Shown: piece by piece, positions 1 through 7,958 of the stretch | Layout of the letters: every line of letters begins with the position of its first letter | Position numbering within the stretch: the stretch's first letter is position 1 | Assembly (NCBI GenBank): GCA_002167265.1 | Contig: NHDJ01000002.1 | Coordinates: 1-8,842 of the forward strand | Source of the DNA: Verrucomicrobia bacterium TMED56 | Lineage (GTDB): Bacteria; Verrucomicrobiota; Verrucomicrobiia; Opitutales; Seribacteraceae | Length of the DNA stretch: 8,842 nucleotides | Direction of reading: 5' to 3' | Notes under the pieces: generated by a model | The model's input: only the letters and a program-made list of their open reading frames with translations | Told to the model about the DNA's origin: nothing | Databases searched by the model: none | Translations under genes and position numbers: made by a program

Positions 1-1
1 T

Positions 2-637
2 ACCAAGCAGGGATTTCAGCGGGTATCCCTCAAACCTGAACACAACCGCGGTGGATTGCTCACCATGGGAGGTGTTCTTGGGCTGACCTCGGATGGCACT
101 CGCCACCGCCCGGTCCACCGGGGAGTTTGGCTGAGTGAAACCATTTTCAACAAAACTCCTCCCCCTCCCCCAGCCAATGTCGACCCGATCGAACCCGTTC
201 CTCCCGAAGGGGACAAGATCACCATCCGGCAAAGAATGGAAGCCCATACCCGAGATCCCAACTGCGCCGCCTGCCACAAATCAATTGATCCACTGGGCCT
301 GGCCTTCGACCAGTATGACGCCATCGGGCAATGGAGGACCCACGAGCATATTCCCACCGGCGTGGGCAAGAATCCTCCAGTTGATGCGTCAGGAACCTTG
401 ATCGATGGTCGAAAATTCAAGGGCTCGGTTGAATTTAAAGAATTGCTTCTCGATGACCGCGACCATTTTGCCCGTGCCTTTATCGAACACCTTTGCACCT
501 ATGCCCTCCGCCGCGTGCTCACCGTTGACGACAAGGACGACATTTCACTCATCCTTAGCGAAGCAAAGAAAAAGAATTATCAGATTAAAGATATCATCCG
601 GGCGGTGGCCGTCTCCGACCTCCTCCGTAAACGCTAG
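2..637 (+). CDS. DUF1592/DUF1588/DUF1585-family c-heme protein, C-terminal part (5' truncated by window)
   Basis: The reading frame is open from base 2, so the gene begins left of the window and only the last 211 residues are visible; internal TTG or ATG codons near base 56 are not credible starts because the conserved domain already begins upstream. Visible residues about 15-105 match DUF1588 (PSCyt3): an RGGLL stretch, a [15 protein letters not shown] segment (family form usually SPVxRG), a PPPPP linker, then the c-heme site CAACH at residues 88-92 (bases 263-277) followed by [12 protein letters not shown]. Residues about 137-209 match DUF1585 (PSD2), with the typical [13 protein letters not shown] and a final LLRKR. 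Full-length relatives are large exported proteins that carry PSCyt1, DUF1587, DUF1595 and DUF1592 upstream; those are not visible here. The probable role is a periplasmic or surface c-type cytochrome; its substrate is unknown. A DUF1552 gene follows after 26 bases, the usual partner arrangement, probably in one transcript. Confidence 0.93.
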   Translation, partial: TKQGFQRVSLKPEHNRGGLLTMGGVLGLTSDGTRHRPVHRGVWLSETIFNKTPPPPPANVDPIEPVPPEGDKITIRQRMEAHTRDPNCAACHKSIDPLGLAFDQYDAIGQWRTHEHIPTGVGKNPPVDASGTLIDGRKFKGSVEFKELLLDDRDHFARAFIEHLCTYALRRVLTVDDKDDISLILSEAKKKNYQIKDIIRAVAVSDLLRKR

Positions 638-652
638 AATTTAAAAACAAAA

Positions 653-658
653 AAGGGA
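653..658 (+). promoter_or_regulatory. Shine-Dalgarno-like AAGGGA before the DUF1552 gene
   Basis: An AAGGGA run inside an A-rich 26-base spacer ends five bases before the ATG at 664. It is the clearest ribosome-binding site in the window and supports that start. The other starts here lack a convincing site. Confidence 0.5.
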
Positions 659-663
659 AAAAC

Positions 664-2016
664 ATGAACTACTTATCACAATCCTGGTTAATTAATCGTC
701 GGCATGCCTTACGGGCTATGGGTACCTGCATCGCACTCCCCATGCTCGAATGCATGACCCCGCTCAAGGCAGCCGAAAAAGTATCCACCCCAAAAAGGAG
801 TGCTTTTATCTATCTCGCCAACGGGGTCCACTCGCTGAACTACCAAATCACTGAGTCCGGATCGGACTACAAGTTTTCCCGTTCCCTCAAACCATTGGAA
901 AAACATCGTAGTTCCATTACGCCTGTTAGTGGGCTTCATCACCCGGGCAGTATTGGCCATCACCACAACTGCATTAATGTTTTCCTGACCGGTGGTAAAA
1001 TTGGAGCTGCCTACCGCAACTCCATTTCAGTGGACCAAAAGATGGCCGAAATCACCGGCCAATACACCCGCTATTCCTCGCTCGAAGTTGCCCTGACTCA
1101 GGGTTCCCTCGCCTGGACCCCGGATGGTGTCCAACTACCCGCCATGCGCCAATGCAGCCAGATTTTCGCATCCCTTTTCGAGGAACCCAAGGATGGTATC
1201 GATGCCCAGCGAAAAAGGCTCCGCCGCAAGGCCAGCGTATTGGATGATAACCTCGATGAAGTTCGTCAAATGGAGAAAAAAATGGGAACAGCGGATAAAG
1301 GCCGAATGGATCAATACCTCACCTCCGTGCGCGAGGCCGAAATCCGCACCCGTCGGGCGGACGACTGGCTTGACACCCCTCTCCCCCAAATTTCCGACTC
1401 CGACCGTAAGCGTACCAACCGCAAAGTAAACAAGGCACAGGCCGGGGATTATTTCCGTACCGTTTACGACCTTATGGTTCTCGCCTTTCAGACCGACGTC
1501 ACCCGGGTTGCCACTTTCAGCTTGGGAGGAGAAGGAGATGCCTTTGCCATACCCGAGATCGGTATCACCGAATCCCGCCACCAACTAAGCCATCACGGAG
1601 GCGACGAAGGCTACATGGAAAAACTGACGAACTATGACACTTTCGCCATCGAACAATACAGCTACTTCCTTTCCCGTCTCGAGGAAACCAAGGACCTAAA
1701 CGGCAAACCGCTTCTGGGTTCCACGATGTCTCTTTTTGGCAGTGGCATGTCCTACGGCCATAGTCACGGAAATGCCAACCTACCACTGGTGCTTGCCGGT
1801 GGTTCGGACCTGGGGTTGAAGCACGGGAGTCATCTTGATTTTAACGAAGGACATTTTGACGGCTACACCCTCGACAAACCAGGTGATCATTACCGAATTT
1901 GCAGCCGCCCAGTCAATTCCGATGCCCACATGAGCAATTTGCTCCTCCTCATGGCCCAAAAGATGGGCGTGGAAACCGACCAATTTGGCGACAGTAACAA
2001 GGCAATCACATTGTAA
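664..2016 (+). CDS. DUF1552 (HXXSHH) domain exported protein
   Basis: This is a complete 450-residue protein, a usual length for DUF1552. The N-terminus has a twin-arginine-like leader: NRRHALR around residues 11-17, a hydrophobic stretch to about residue 31 and a possible cleavage site near KAAEK. The RR is followed by H-A-L rather than the consensus x-F-L, so Tat export is likely but not certain. The family-naming HXXSHH motif is HQLSHH at residues 306-311 (bases 1579-1596). Further histidine clusters (H92-H93, H99-H101) and a late [16 protein letters not shown] segment near residues 358-375, ending in LVLAGG, resemble the C-terminal part shared with DUF1501 proteins, which suggests a metal-binding, sulfatase/phosphatase-like fold. 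The enzymatic activity of the family is not established. The gene follows the c-heme gene by 26 bases with an AAGGGA site, so the two are probably co-expressed. Family assignment is secure; function is not. Confidence 0.95.
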   Translation: MNYLSQSWLINRRHALRAMGTCIALPMLECMTPLKAAEKVSTPKRSAFIYLANGVHSLNYQITESGSDYKFSRSLKPLEKHRSSITPVSGLHHPGSIGHHHNCINVFLTGGKIGAAYRNSISVDQKMAEITGQYTRYSSLEVALTQGSLAWTPDGVQLPAMRQCSQIFASLFEEPKDGIDAQRKRLRRKASVLDDNLDEVRQMEKKMGTADKGRMDQYLTSVREAEIRTRRADDWLDTPLPQISDSDRKRTNRKVNKAQAGDYFRTVYDLMVLAFQTDVTRVATFSLGGEGDAFAIPEIGITESRHQLSHHGGDEGYMEKLTNYDTFAIEQYSYFLSRLEETKDLNGKPLLGSTMSLFGSGMSYGHSHGNANLPLVLAGGSDLGLKHGSHLDFNEGHFDGYTLDKPGDHYRICSRPVNSDAHMSNLLLLMAQKMGVETDQFGDSNKAITL

Positions 2017-2093
2017 TTATAAAGCTTGGGAAGTTTGGTAATGATCACCTCCGCAGGTCACGAATGGGCAAAGGCATCTGGATTAGCTGAAGC
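2017..2093 (+). other. 77-base intergenic gap between DUF1552 and SDR genes
   Basis: I see no strong hairpin-plus-T-run terminator and no convincing sigma-70 promoter here. The best inverted repeat is a four-pair ACCT/AGGT stem at about 2047-2058. A 20-codon reading frame from ATG 2041 stops at 2101-2103 and overlaps the second in-frame ATG of the SDR gene as ATGA. This gap is where the gene order and the CpG content both appear to change. Confidence 0.4.
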
Positions 2094-2873
2094 ATGCATA
2101 TGACAGCACGGTTGAAAAACAAAGTTGCAATTGTGACCGGGGCGGCCTCGGGCATTGGATCGGCGACGATTAAAAAGTTCCTCGACGAAGGAGCCACGGT
2201 TTTGGCTACCGACATCAACGAAGCAGGACTTGACCAGTTGCTGGAAGCAGAAGAACCGCGGCTCACTACCTTTCCTGGCAACATCACCAAGTATGCCGAG
2301 GTCGAGGCCATCATCTCGGAGTGTGTTTCCGAGTTCGGACAGGTCAACATCCTCGTCAATTCCGCAGGGATCACTCCGCGCACTCTACCGCCGGAAGCTG
2401 ATTTCGAAGAGCGCTGGGAAGCGGTCATGGAGGTAAACGCAAAAGGGACCTTTCTGATGTGCCACGCCGCGGTCGAAGAAATGCGTCAGGCAGGAAACGG
2501 TGGTTCCATCGTCAATCTGGGCTCCATCATGAGCCTCGTCGCCCACCCGCCATCGCTTCCCTTCTCGGACGGCTTCAATCCCTATCCGCAGAGCAAGGGT
2601 GCGGTGCTGCAACTGACTCGCGATATGGGAATTCGCCTCGCTCCTGACAATATTCGCGTCAACGCCGTTTGCCCCGGATTCGTCTACACTGCACTGACCG
2701 AGAATGTAACCGAGATGCCGGATGTACATGAAACGATGAAAGCTCTGCATCCGATGGGCCGACTTGCGGAGCCGTCCGAAATCGCCAATGTTATTGCGTT
2801 CCTCTCCTCCGACGAAGCCTCTTTCGTCACTGCCGCAGCCTGGACCGTGGATGGTGGATACACCGCTGTCTAG
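2094..2873 (+). CDS. Short-chain dehydrogenase/reductase (SDR), NAD-type, classical family
   Basis: The 259-residue protein is a classical SDR, a cytoplasmic Rossmann-fold oxidoreductase with no signal peptide. The cofactor motif TGAASGIG is at residues 15-22; D40 at the end of the second strand favours NAD(H) over NADP(H). NSAG (89-92) replaces the usual NNAG. The catalytic set is N115, S144, Y164 and K168 in YPQSK. S144 and Y164 are 20 residues apart, about seven more than usual, so the loop over the active site is longer. The C-terminus ends with the usual VDGGYTA, but A247 takes the place of the glycine usual in SFVTGA. This class includes many sugar, sugar-acid and polyol dehydrogenases; the substrate cannot be read from sequence. 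ATG 2094 gives the longest form and ATG 2100 is equally possible; neither has a good ribosome-binding site. The next gene starts 10 bases after the stop, indicating an operon. Confidence 0.94.
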   Translation: MHMTARLKNKVAIVTGAASGIGSATIKKFLDEGATVLATDINEAGLDQLLEAEEPRLTTFPGNITKYAEVEAIISECVSEFGQVNILVNSAGITPRTLPPEADFEERWEAVMEVNAKGTFLMCHAAVEEMRQAGNGGSIVNLGSIMSLVAHPPSLPFSDGFNPYPQSKGAVLQLTRDMGIRLAPDNIRVNAVCPGFVYTALTENVTEMPDVHETMKALHPMGRLAEPSEIANVIAFLSSDEASFVTAAAWTVDGGYTAV

Positions 2874-2883
2874 AACTTTCGCC

Positions 2884-5800
2884 ATGCTCAATCTCTTCTG
2901 CATCATTTTAGTAATCTCAATCGCCTTCCTACCGTTGGCTAGGGCTGGCGAGACGCTGTGGAGTTTTGATTCACCGAACCACGATTTCGTTCCACACGGC
3001 AAGGTCACTACCAACGAACCTGGGCCGCGTCCGCCTGAGTTCCCGGATTTCGAAGAGAACAATACCGCGATTCGCTTGAACGGCCGGAATTCGCGAGTCA
3101 TGATCGCGGATCCGGGCGAAAGTAGCCCTTTCGATTTCACAACCGACGATGCCATCACCATGGAAGCCTGGGTGAAGGTCGAAGCCATCAAAAGCGACCA
3201 GAATGTCTACATTATCGGCAAAGGACGGACCGGAAATCCCGGATTTGCGGCGGACAATCAAAATTGGTCGTTGCGCCTTGTAGGCGGCTCGGGTGGGTTT
3301 GCCAAGATCAGTTTTTTGTTCGCTTCAGGATCAGGAAGCTGGCATCGCTGGGTTTCTAGCGCGGGATTCCTGATCGAAAACGGCTGGCATCATGTCGCAA
3401 TTTCTTACGAATTCGGTCAGGCCGACAGCTTACGGGCATGGATCGATGGTGTGGCCGTCGATGGGGACTGGGATCTCAACGGAGCGACGGATCGGGGGCC
3501 GATGGTAGACGATGACGCGGTGTGGATTGGTTCCGCGCTTCGTGGGAGCCCTAGCAACACCTTTCATGGTTGGATCGACGAAGTCGCGGTTCATCGCAAG
3601 GCACTTACCGATGCACAAATCGCGGAACGGTATCGCCGCGAAGGCGGGCCGCAGTTCATGGTGCCGGAAGTGCCGAAGATGCCGGAACTGGCCGAGGTCC
3701 CGCAAAATCGCGTGCTCGTACAATTCAGCGAAGGGCTTGCGGCTTACGATCGATGGCCAAACCAATCGGAGTTGCCGGAGGAAACCGCGCGCTGGGCTGC
3801 GGACGGTTTTCTCTTACCGCGTGTTCCTCTTCAGTTCGACGATTGGGGAATTCGTTCCGAGTGGGCGTCACCGCTCCTGATTCGTTTCGCCGCGGATGTC
3901 GAATTACCCCCGGGGCAACGCCGCGTCCTTCTCCGCACGCGCGGACTGGCGAGGTTGTGGATCGATGGCGAGCTGGTCGCCGAAACGAAACGGGCGCAGA
4001 CTTCCGCGCGTGACGGCGAGGAACTTGTGACGCCGTTGGCCGAACCTCCGCATCCCGGCGTACGCGTGAAGAGTTACCGCCAACAAGAGGTGTTCGGTGA
4101 AATCAATCCGGAAAGCTATCGTACGGCACGAATCGTACTTGAACTGATCGTTGGCGGCAAAGGGCAGCGTACGGAAACGGGCGAAGTGGTCGTCGCTCTG
4201 GAAAACAATGCGCAGTACGGGTTCAATGTCCTCCAATCCGGAATCGCTCTATCTGATGCAGAATGCGAGCCCGTACTCACGGCGATGGAAGCCGAACTAG
4301 CGGATTTCGATAAAGCAAATCGCAGGCGTGCCGCAGCTTCGAGGGATAAATTCTGGGCATACCGCCGCACCATCGCCAAAGAATGGGCGGAGCAAAATCC
4401 AGCACCCGAAATTCCAGGCGTGGGTCATCCGGTCGACGCATTTCTGAAAGCCAAAATCGGGACGGCGATTGCCGGGTCTTCGAATTCGGAGGACGAAAGT
4501 TCATTTCATAATGAGGTCCTGCCTATCCTCCGCGAAGAATGTTTCCGGTGTCACGGCGAGAAGAAAAAGGGCGGGTTAAAACTGAATTCTCGCGAGTTTG
4601 CACTCGCAGGTGGCGATTCGGAATTTCCGACTATCGTCCCGGGTAAGTCAAACGAGAGCGAACTGATGGAACGAATTCGGACGGACGACATTGACCTCGT
4701 CATGCCGCCAACCGGCGATGGTTTGAGCGAAAAACAAATCGCGGTGCTGGAAAGCTGGATTCGCGACGGTGCGCTCTGGCCAGCTCCGCCCGTGGATCCT
4801 GAAAAACTCACCCTCGCTCCTCGAATCAACGATGCGGCCTTCATTCGCCGCATTCATCTCGACCTCATCGGTCTCCCTCCGACCGAAGCTATCGTCCGCA
4901 CTTTCCTCGCCGACAAAGATCCTGGGAAACGCGGTAAACTGATCGATCGGCTCCTCGCGGACGAACGCCGGGCGGATCACGAAATCAGCGAATGGCTCGA
5001 TCTTCTCGCCGAAAATCCGATGCTGATCAATCAGTCGCTCAACAGCACCGGGCCGTTTCGCTTCTTCCTCCACGATGCGCTGCTCGATCGCAAACCGCTC
5101 GATCGACTCATCACTGAACTCATCCTCATGCGCGGCGATGTCGGGCGCGGCGGCAGTGCCGGGTTCGCCCTCGCAGCGGAAAATGACGCTCCGTTCGCGG
5201 AAAAGGGCCACATCGTCGCCTCCGCGTTCCTTGGCATTGAACTGCAATGCGCACGCTGCCACGATTCGCCCTATCACAGCACCACGCAACAGGATCTCTA
5301 CTCGCTCGCAGCCATGTTAGCACGCAAGCCCGTCACGGTTCCGTCCACCAGCATGGTGCCCGCAGGATTCTTCGAGGAGAAAGTGCGCGAGTCCCTGATT
5401 CAGGTTACCCTCAAGCCAAACACTTCCATCAAACCGCAGTGGCCATTCAGCAATGTGACCGGGATTAGCCATGGCAAGGATCTTGAGCGGCTCATGGAAA
5501 ATCCGAGCGACTCCCGCGAGCGCCTCGGGGCTTTGATCACTTCGCCGGAAAATCGACGTTTTCCCCGCGTCATTGTCAATCGCCTCTGGAAACGGATGAT
5601 GGGAGCGGGTTTCGTCGAACCGGCACACGATTGGGAAGGGCACGAGTCCAGTCATCCTGAGCTGCTCGATTGGCTGGTGCATGAGCTGCTTTCCAACGGC
5701 TTTGATCTCACTCATGTGCTGCGTTTGATCGTGACCTCGGACGCGTATCAGCGCAAAGCGACCGGCCAGAACCTCGCCGCAGGCCATGAGGACCGATTTT

Positions 5801-6537
5801 TCAATGCACCCGATCCCCGCCGCCTAACCGCAGAACAGATCGTCGATTCTCTGCACGCCTCTGCCGGAGTCGCGATCGATTCCGAAGAACTTACCTTCGT
5901 TTACGATGGCCGCCGCCCCTTGGAAAAACGACAAACCGTTGGCGTCCCTAAGCGTGCATGGAACTTTGTCAACCTCAACAACGAACGCGACCGTCCAAGC
6001 CTCGCCCTGCCACGGGCTCAGGCTGTCGCAGATGTACTGCAAGCGTTTGGTTGGACTGGCTCCCGTCAGAAGCCGATTCCGCATCGCAATCAGGATCCGC
6101 ATGTGCTTCAACCCGGCATCCTCGCCAACGGCACACTGACCCAGAACCTCAGCCGTGCCGCCGCTGGCAGCCAAATCGCCCAACAAGCGGTAAATGCCGA
6201 ATCCGCCCACCAATTGCTCGATTCGATCTTCCTGCGATTCCTTGGCCGTATGCCAACTGAAGGCGAATTGGCCGAATTCCTCCCAGCTCTCGAAACCGGC
6301 TTCGAAACCCGCCTCGTCCAGGGAGAAATACATTGGCCACAACCCGATGATCCCCTTCCGCAAGTCACCTGGTTCAACCACGGCGTGTCGGAATCAAACA
6401 CAATTCAACTGGAACACGAGAAACGTGTTAGGCGCGGCCCGCCGGTCGATCCGCGGCTTGAACCCAGCTGGCGAGTCGTCTATGAAGACCTCGTCTGGAG
6501 CCTCATCAATCACCGCGAATTCGTATGGATCCCATGA
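2884..6537 (+). CDS. Exported LamG / PSCyt1 / DUF1549 (PSCyt2) / DUF1553 (PSD1) putative multiheme protein
   Basis: This 1217-residue protein starts at ATG 2884: the frame is open further upstream to 2764, but that would overlap the SDR gene, whereas 2884 gives a Sec signal peptide with a hydrophobic core and an ARA cleavage site at residues 19-21. Domain order: a LamG/concanavalin-like fold at about 25-250 ([35 protein letters not shown]), a beta-rich section with a PA14-like piece at about 330-370 ([10 protein letters not shown]), PSCyt1 at about 540-633 with CFRCH at 553-557, DUF1549 at about 648-820 with CARCH at 789-793, and DUF1553 at about 885-1217 ending in [12 protein letters not shown]. 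The DUF1549 part is a divergent form ([15 protein letters not shown] before the heme site). Two CXXCH motifs predict two covalent c hemes. Family members are thought to be periplasmic or surface proteins of unknown activity; LamG suggests glycan binding. It is coupled to the DUF1501 gene by a 4-base overlap. Confidence 0.94.
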   Translation: MLNLFCIILVISIAFLPLARAGETLWSFDSPNHDFVPHGKVTTNEPGPRPPEFPDFEENNTAIRLNGRNSRVMIADPGESSPFDFTTDDAITMEAWVKVEAIKSDQNVYIIGKGRTGNPGFAADNQNWSLRLVGGSGGFAKISFLFASGSGSWHRWVSSAGFLIENGWHHVAISYEFGQADSLRAWIDGVAVDGDWDLNGATDRGPMVDDDAVWIGSALRGSPSNTFHGWIDEVAVHRKALTDAQIAERYRREGGPQFMVPEVPKMPELAEVPQNRVLVQFSEGLAAYDRWPNQSELPEETARWAADGFLLPRVPLQFDDWGIRSEWASPLLIRFAADVELPPGQRRVLLRTRGLARLWIDGELVAETKRAQTSARDGEELVTPLAEPPHPGVRVKSYRQQEVFGEINPESYRTARIVLELIVGGKGQRTETGEVVVALENNAQYGFNVLQSGIALSDAECEPVLTAMEAELADFDKANRRRAAASRDKFWAYRRTIAKEWAEQNPAPEIPGVGHPVDAFLKAKIGTAIAGSSNSEDESSFHNEVLPILREECFRCHGEKKKGGLKLNSREFALAGGDSEFPTIVPGKSNESELMERIRTDDIDLVMPPTGDGLSEKQIAVLESWIRDGALWPAPPVDPEKLTLAPRINDAAFIRRIHLDLIGLPPTEAIVRTFLADKDPGKRGKLIDRLLADERRADHEISEWLDLLAENPMLINQSLNSTGPFRFFLHDALLDRKPLDRLITELILMRGDVGRGGSAGFALAAENDAPFAEKGHIVASAFLGIELQCARCHDSPYHSTTQQDLYSLAAMLARKPVTVPSTSMVPAGFFEEKVRESLIQVTLKPNTSIKPQWPFSNVTGISHGKDLERLMENPSDSRERLGALITSPENRRFPRVIVNRLWKRMMGAGFVEPAHDWEGHESSHPELLDWLVHELLSNGFDLTHVLRLIVTSDAYQRKATGQNLAAGHEDRFFNAPDPRRLTAEQIVDSLHASAGVAIDSEELTFVYDGRRPLEKRQTVGVPKRAWNFVNLNNERDRPSLALPRAQAVADVLQAFGWTGSRQKPIPHRNQDPHVLQPGILANGTLTQNLSRAAAGSQIAQQAVNAESAHQLLDSIFLRFLGRMPTEGELAEFLPALETGFETRLVQGEIHWPQPDDPLPQVTWFNHGVSESNTIQLEHEKRVRRGPPVDPRLEPSWRVVYEDLVWSLINHREFVWIP
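6534..6537 (+). other. ATGA stop/start overlap between the DUF1553 and DUF1501 genes
   Basis: The TGA of the large cytochrome gene (6535-6537) overlaps the ATG of the DUF1501 gene (6534-6536). No good ribosome-binding site lies upstream of either ATG candidate (6525, 6534), so translation by coupled re-initiation is likely. This decides the preferred start. Confidence 0.7.
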
Positions 6538-7802
6538 AACGACGTCATTTCCTTCAAACCTCTGGCAGCGCCCTGTTGCTACCCACAACGCTCGCCGCAG
6601 CTAACCAAGACCCGCTCATCACTGGGAAAGCCGAACATGTCATCTCCATTTGGCTTGGCGGTGGCATGGGGCAGATCGACACCTTCGATCCCAAACGAAA
6701 AGGCGATCCTGCGAAGAAAACTCCCGGTTCCTACTACGACGCGATCGATACGGCGGTGCCCGGAGTCCAGGTTTGTGAGCACCTCCGCAAGCTCGCGCCC
6801 CTCATGGATCGGGCAACCGCGGTGCGCTCCGTGCATCACGAAGTCATCGACGAACACGCCGCCGCCAGCAACCGCATGCACACCGGCCGTCCCATTAGCG
6901 GCACCGTGACCTATCCTTCGATTGGTTCCCTCATCGCCCACGAACGCGGAGCGGCTAACGAAGGTGCACCGCCCTATGTGGTGATCGGATATCCTAACAT
7001 TACGCGAGGACCAGGTTTCCTCGGTGCCCAACACGGCTACCTTTACCTGACTGATACCAGCCGCGGGCCCGCCGGATTATCACGCCCCGATGGAATTACC
7101 AATGAACGTCAGGCACGCCGCGAAGCCTTCCTGCAATCGCTACGCAAGAACGCGAACCCGATTGAGGATTCGCGTTTGGCCAGCTACGAAGCGGCGATCG
7201 ATCAGAGTCTGAAACTTAGCGGCCCGGAGTTCAATCGCGTCTTCAATCTCGACGAAGAACCGGCCGATTTACGCAATCGCTACGGCGGTGAATTCGGTCA
7301 ACGCTGTCTCCTCAGCCGTCGTCTCGTCGAGCGTGGTACTAGATTCATCGAAGTCTCACACAATCTCAATTTCATCAATGGCATCGGCTGGGACGTGCAT
7401 AACGAAGGAATACTGAAGCAGCACGAACTCATTCAGGAGCTGGATACTGCGATGTCTGCCCTAATCACAGACCTGGAATCGTGTCAGCTCCTGGACAAAA
7501 CGCTGATCGTTATCACAACGGAATTCGGTCGCCCCCCGGAATTTGACGGCGGCGGCGGAAGAGGCCACCAGGGACTCGGTTTCAGCTGTGTTCTCGCGGG
7601 CGGCGGCTTGAATCATTGCGGAGCGTGGGGCCAAACGGATGAACTTTCGAAAAGCATCGTCCGTGACCCAGTCAGCGTTCCGGATTTCTTCGCCACGATC
7701 TGTGCGGCCCTCGGCGTCGACTATCGCAAATACCTTTATGATGGAGATCGGCCGGTACCGATTACCGATCAAGGGGATCCGATTTCGGCTTTATTCGTCT
7801 GA
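6534..7802 (+). CDS. DUF1501 domain protein, Tat-exported, alkaline-phosphatase/sulfatase-like fold
   Basis: From ATG 6534 the protein has 422 residues, normal for DUF1501; ATG 6525 would add three residues. The leader is a good Tat signal: KRRHFLQ at residues 2-8, a hydrophobic stretch at 12-23 with LAAA as cleavage region. Motifs in order are [15 protein letters not shown] (40-54), whose D49 and D52 match the N-terminal metal-binding area of the superfamily, a [14 protein letters not shown] region, WDVH (286-289), EFGR (330-333), GRGHQ (342-346) and an LAGGG stretch followed by GAWGQTDE. Most relatives I recall have GRDH where this has GRGH, so one acidic residue near the presumed metal site is missing, although H345 remains. 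The activity of DUF1501 is not established. The gene is translationally coupled to the DUF1549/DUF1553 cytochrome, its usual genomic partner, which implies joint action in the periplasm. Confidence 0.94.
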   Translation: MKRRHFLQTSGSALLLPTTLAAANQDPLITGKAEHVISIWLGGGMGQIDTFDPKRKGDPAKKTPGSYYDAIDTAVPGVQVCEHLRKLAPLMDRATAVRSVHHEVIDEHAAASNRMHTGRPISGTVTYPSIGSLIAHERGAANEGAPPYVVIGYPNITRGPGFLGAQHGYLYLTDTSRGPAGLSRPDGITNERQARREAFLQSLRKNANPIEDSRLASYEAAIDQSLKLSGPEFNRVFNLDEEPADLRNRYGGEFGQRCLLSRRLVERGTRFIEVSHNLNFINGIGWDVHNEGILKQHELIQELDTAMSALITDLESCQLLDKTLIVITTEFGRPPEFDGGGGRGHQGLGFSCVLAGGGLNHCGAWGQTDELSKSIVRDPVSVPDFFATICAALGVDYRKYLYDGDRPVPITDQGDPISALFV

Positions 7803-7958
7803 TTTGAGAGTCTAGATTGCCCAAACCAAATAGAAAATTCCCAAAAAACGCTTCCCGACCCCTGACATTTTCCCGAAATACTGATGGCTTCACATTATTT
7901 GTTCCAGCCCCTGATCTCCATGAAACAATGCTTGTTCTTCGTTCCCTGTTATTCCTAC
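7803..7958 (+). other. Intergenic region before the right-edge gene
   Basis: About 155 bases separate the DUF1501 stop from the preferred start of the next gene, less if an upstream ATG is used. The segment 7817-7870 is A/C-rich. I see no convincing hairpin terminator, promoter pair or ribosome-binding site. Confidence 0.35.

Noticed and set aside
16..498. 160-codon reading frame on the minus strand
   Set aside because: It is antisense to the DUF1588/DUF1585 gene, whose heme motif and domain order are clear; the translation is low-complexity.
2047..2058. ACCT-CCGC-AGGT hairpin after the DUF1552 gene
   Set aside because: A four-pair stem with no following T-run is too weak to call a terminator.
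2764..2883. In-frame upstream extension of the DUF1549/DUF1553 gene to ATG 2764
   Set aside because: It would overlap the SDR gene by 110 bases and hide a good signal peptide that begins at ATG 2884.
2385..3191. 268-codon reading frame on the minus strand
   Set aside because: It lies antisense to the SDR and large cytochrome genes, both with clear domains; its translation shows no recognisable motif.
4648..5289. 213-codon reading frame on the minus strand
   Set aside because: It is antisense to the PSCyt1/DUF1549 region and reflects the codon pattern of that gene; no domain or start signal is visible.
2026..7844. Inverted 7-mers TTGGGAA (2026-2032) and TTCCCAA (7838-7844) at both borders of the middle three genes
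   Set aside because: Seven bases with no extension on either side are expected by chance at this distance, so they are not evidence of mobile-element ends.
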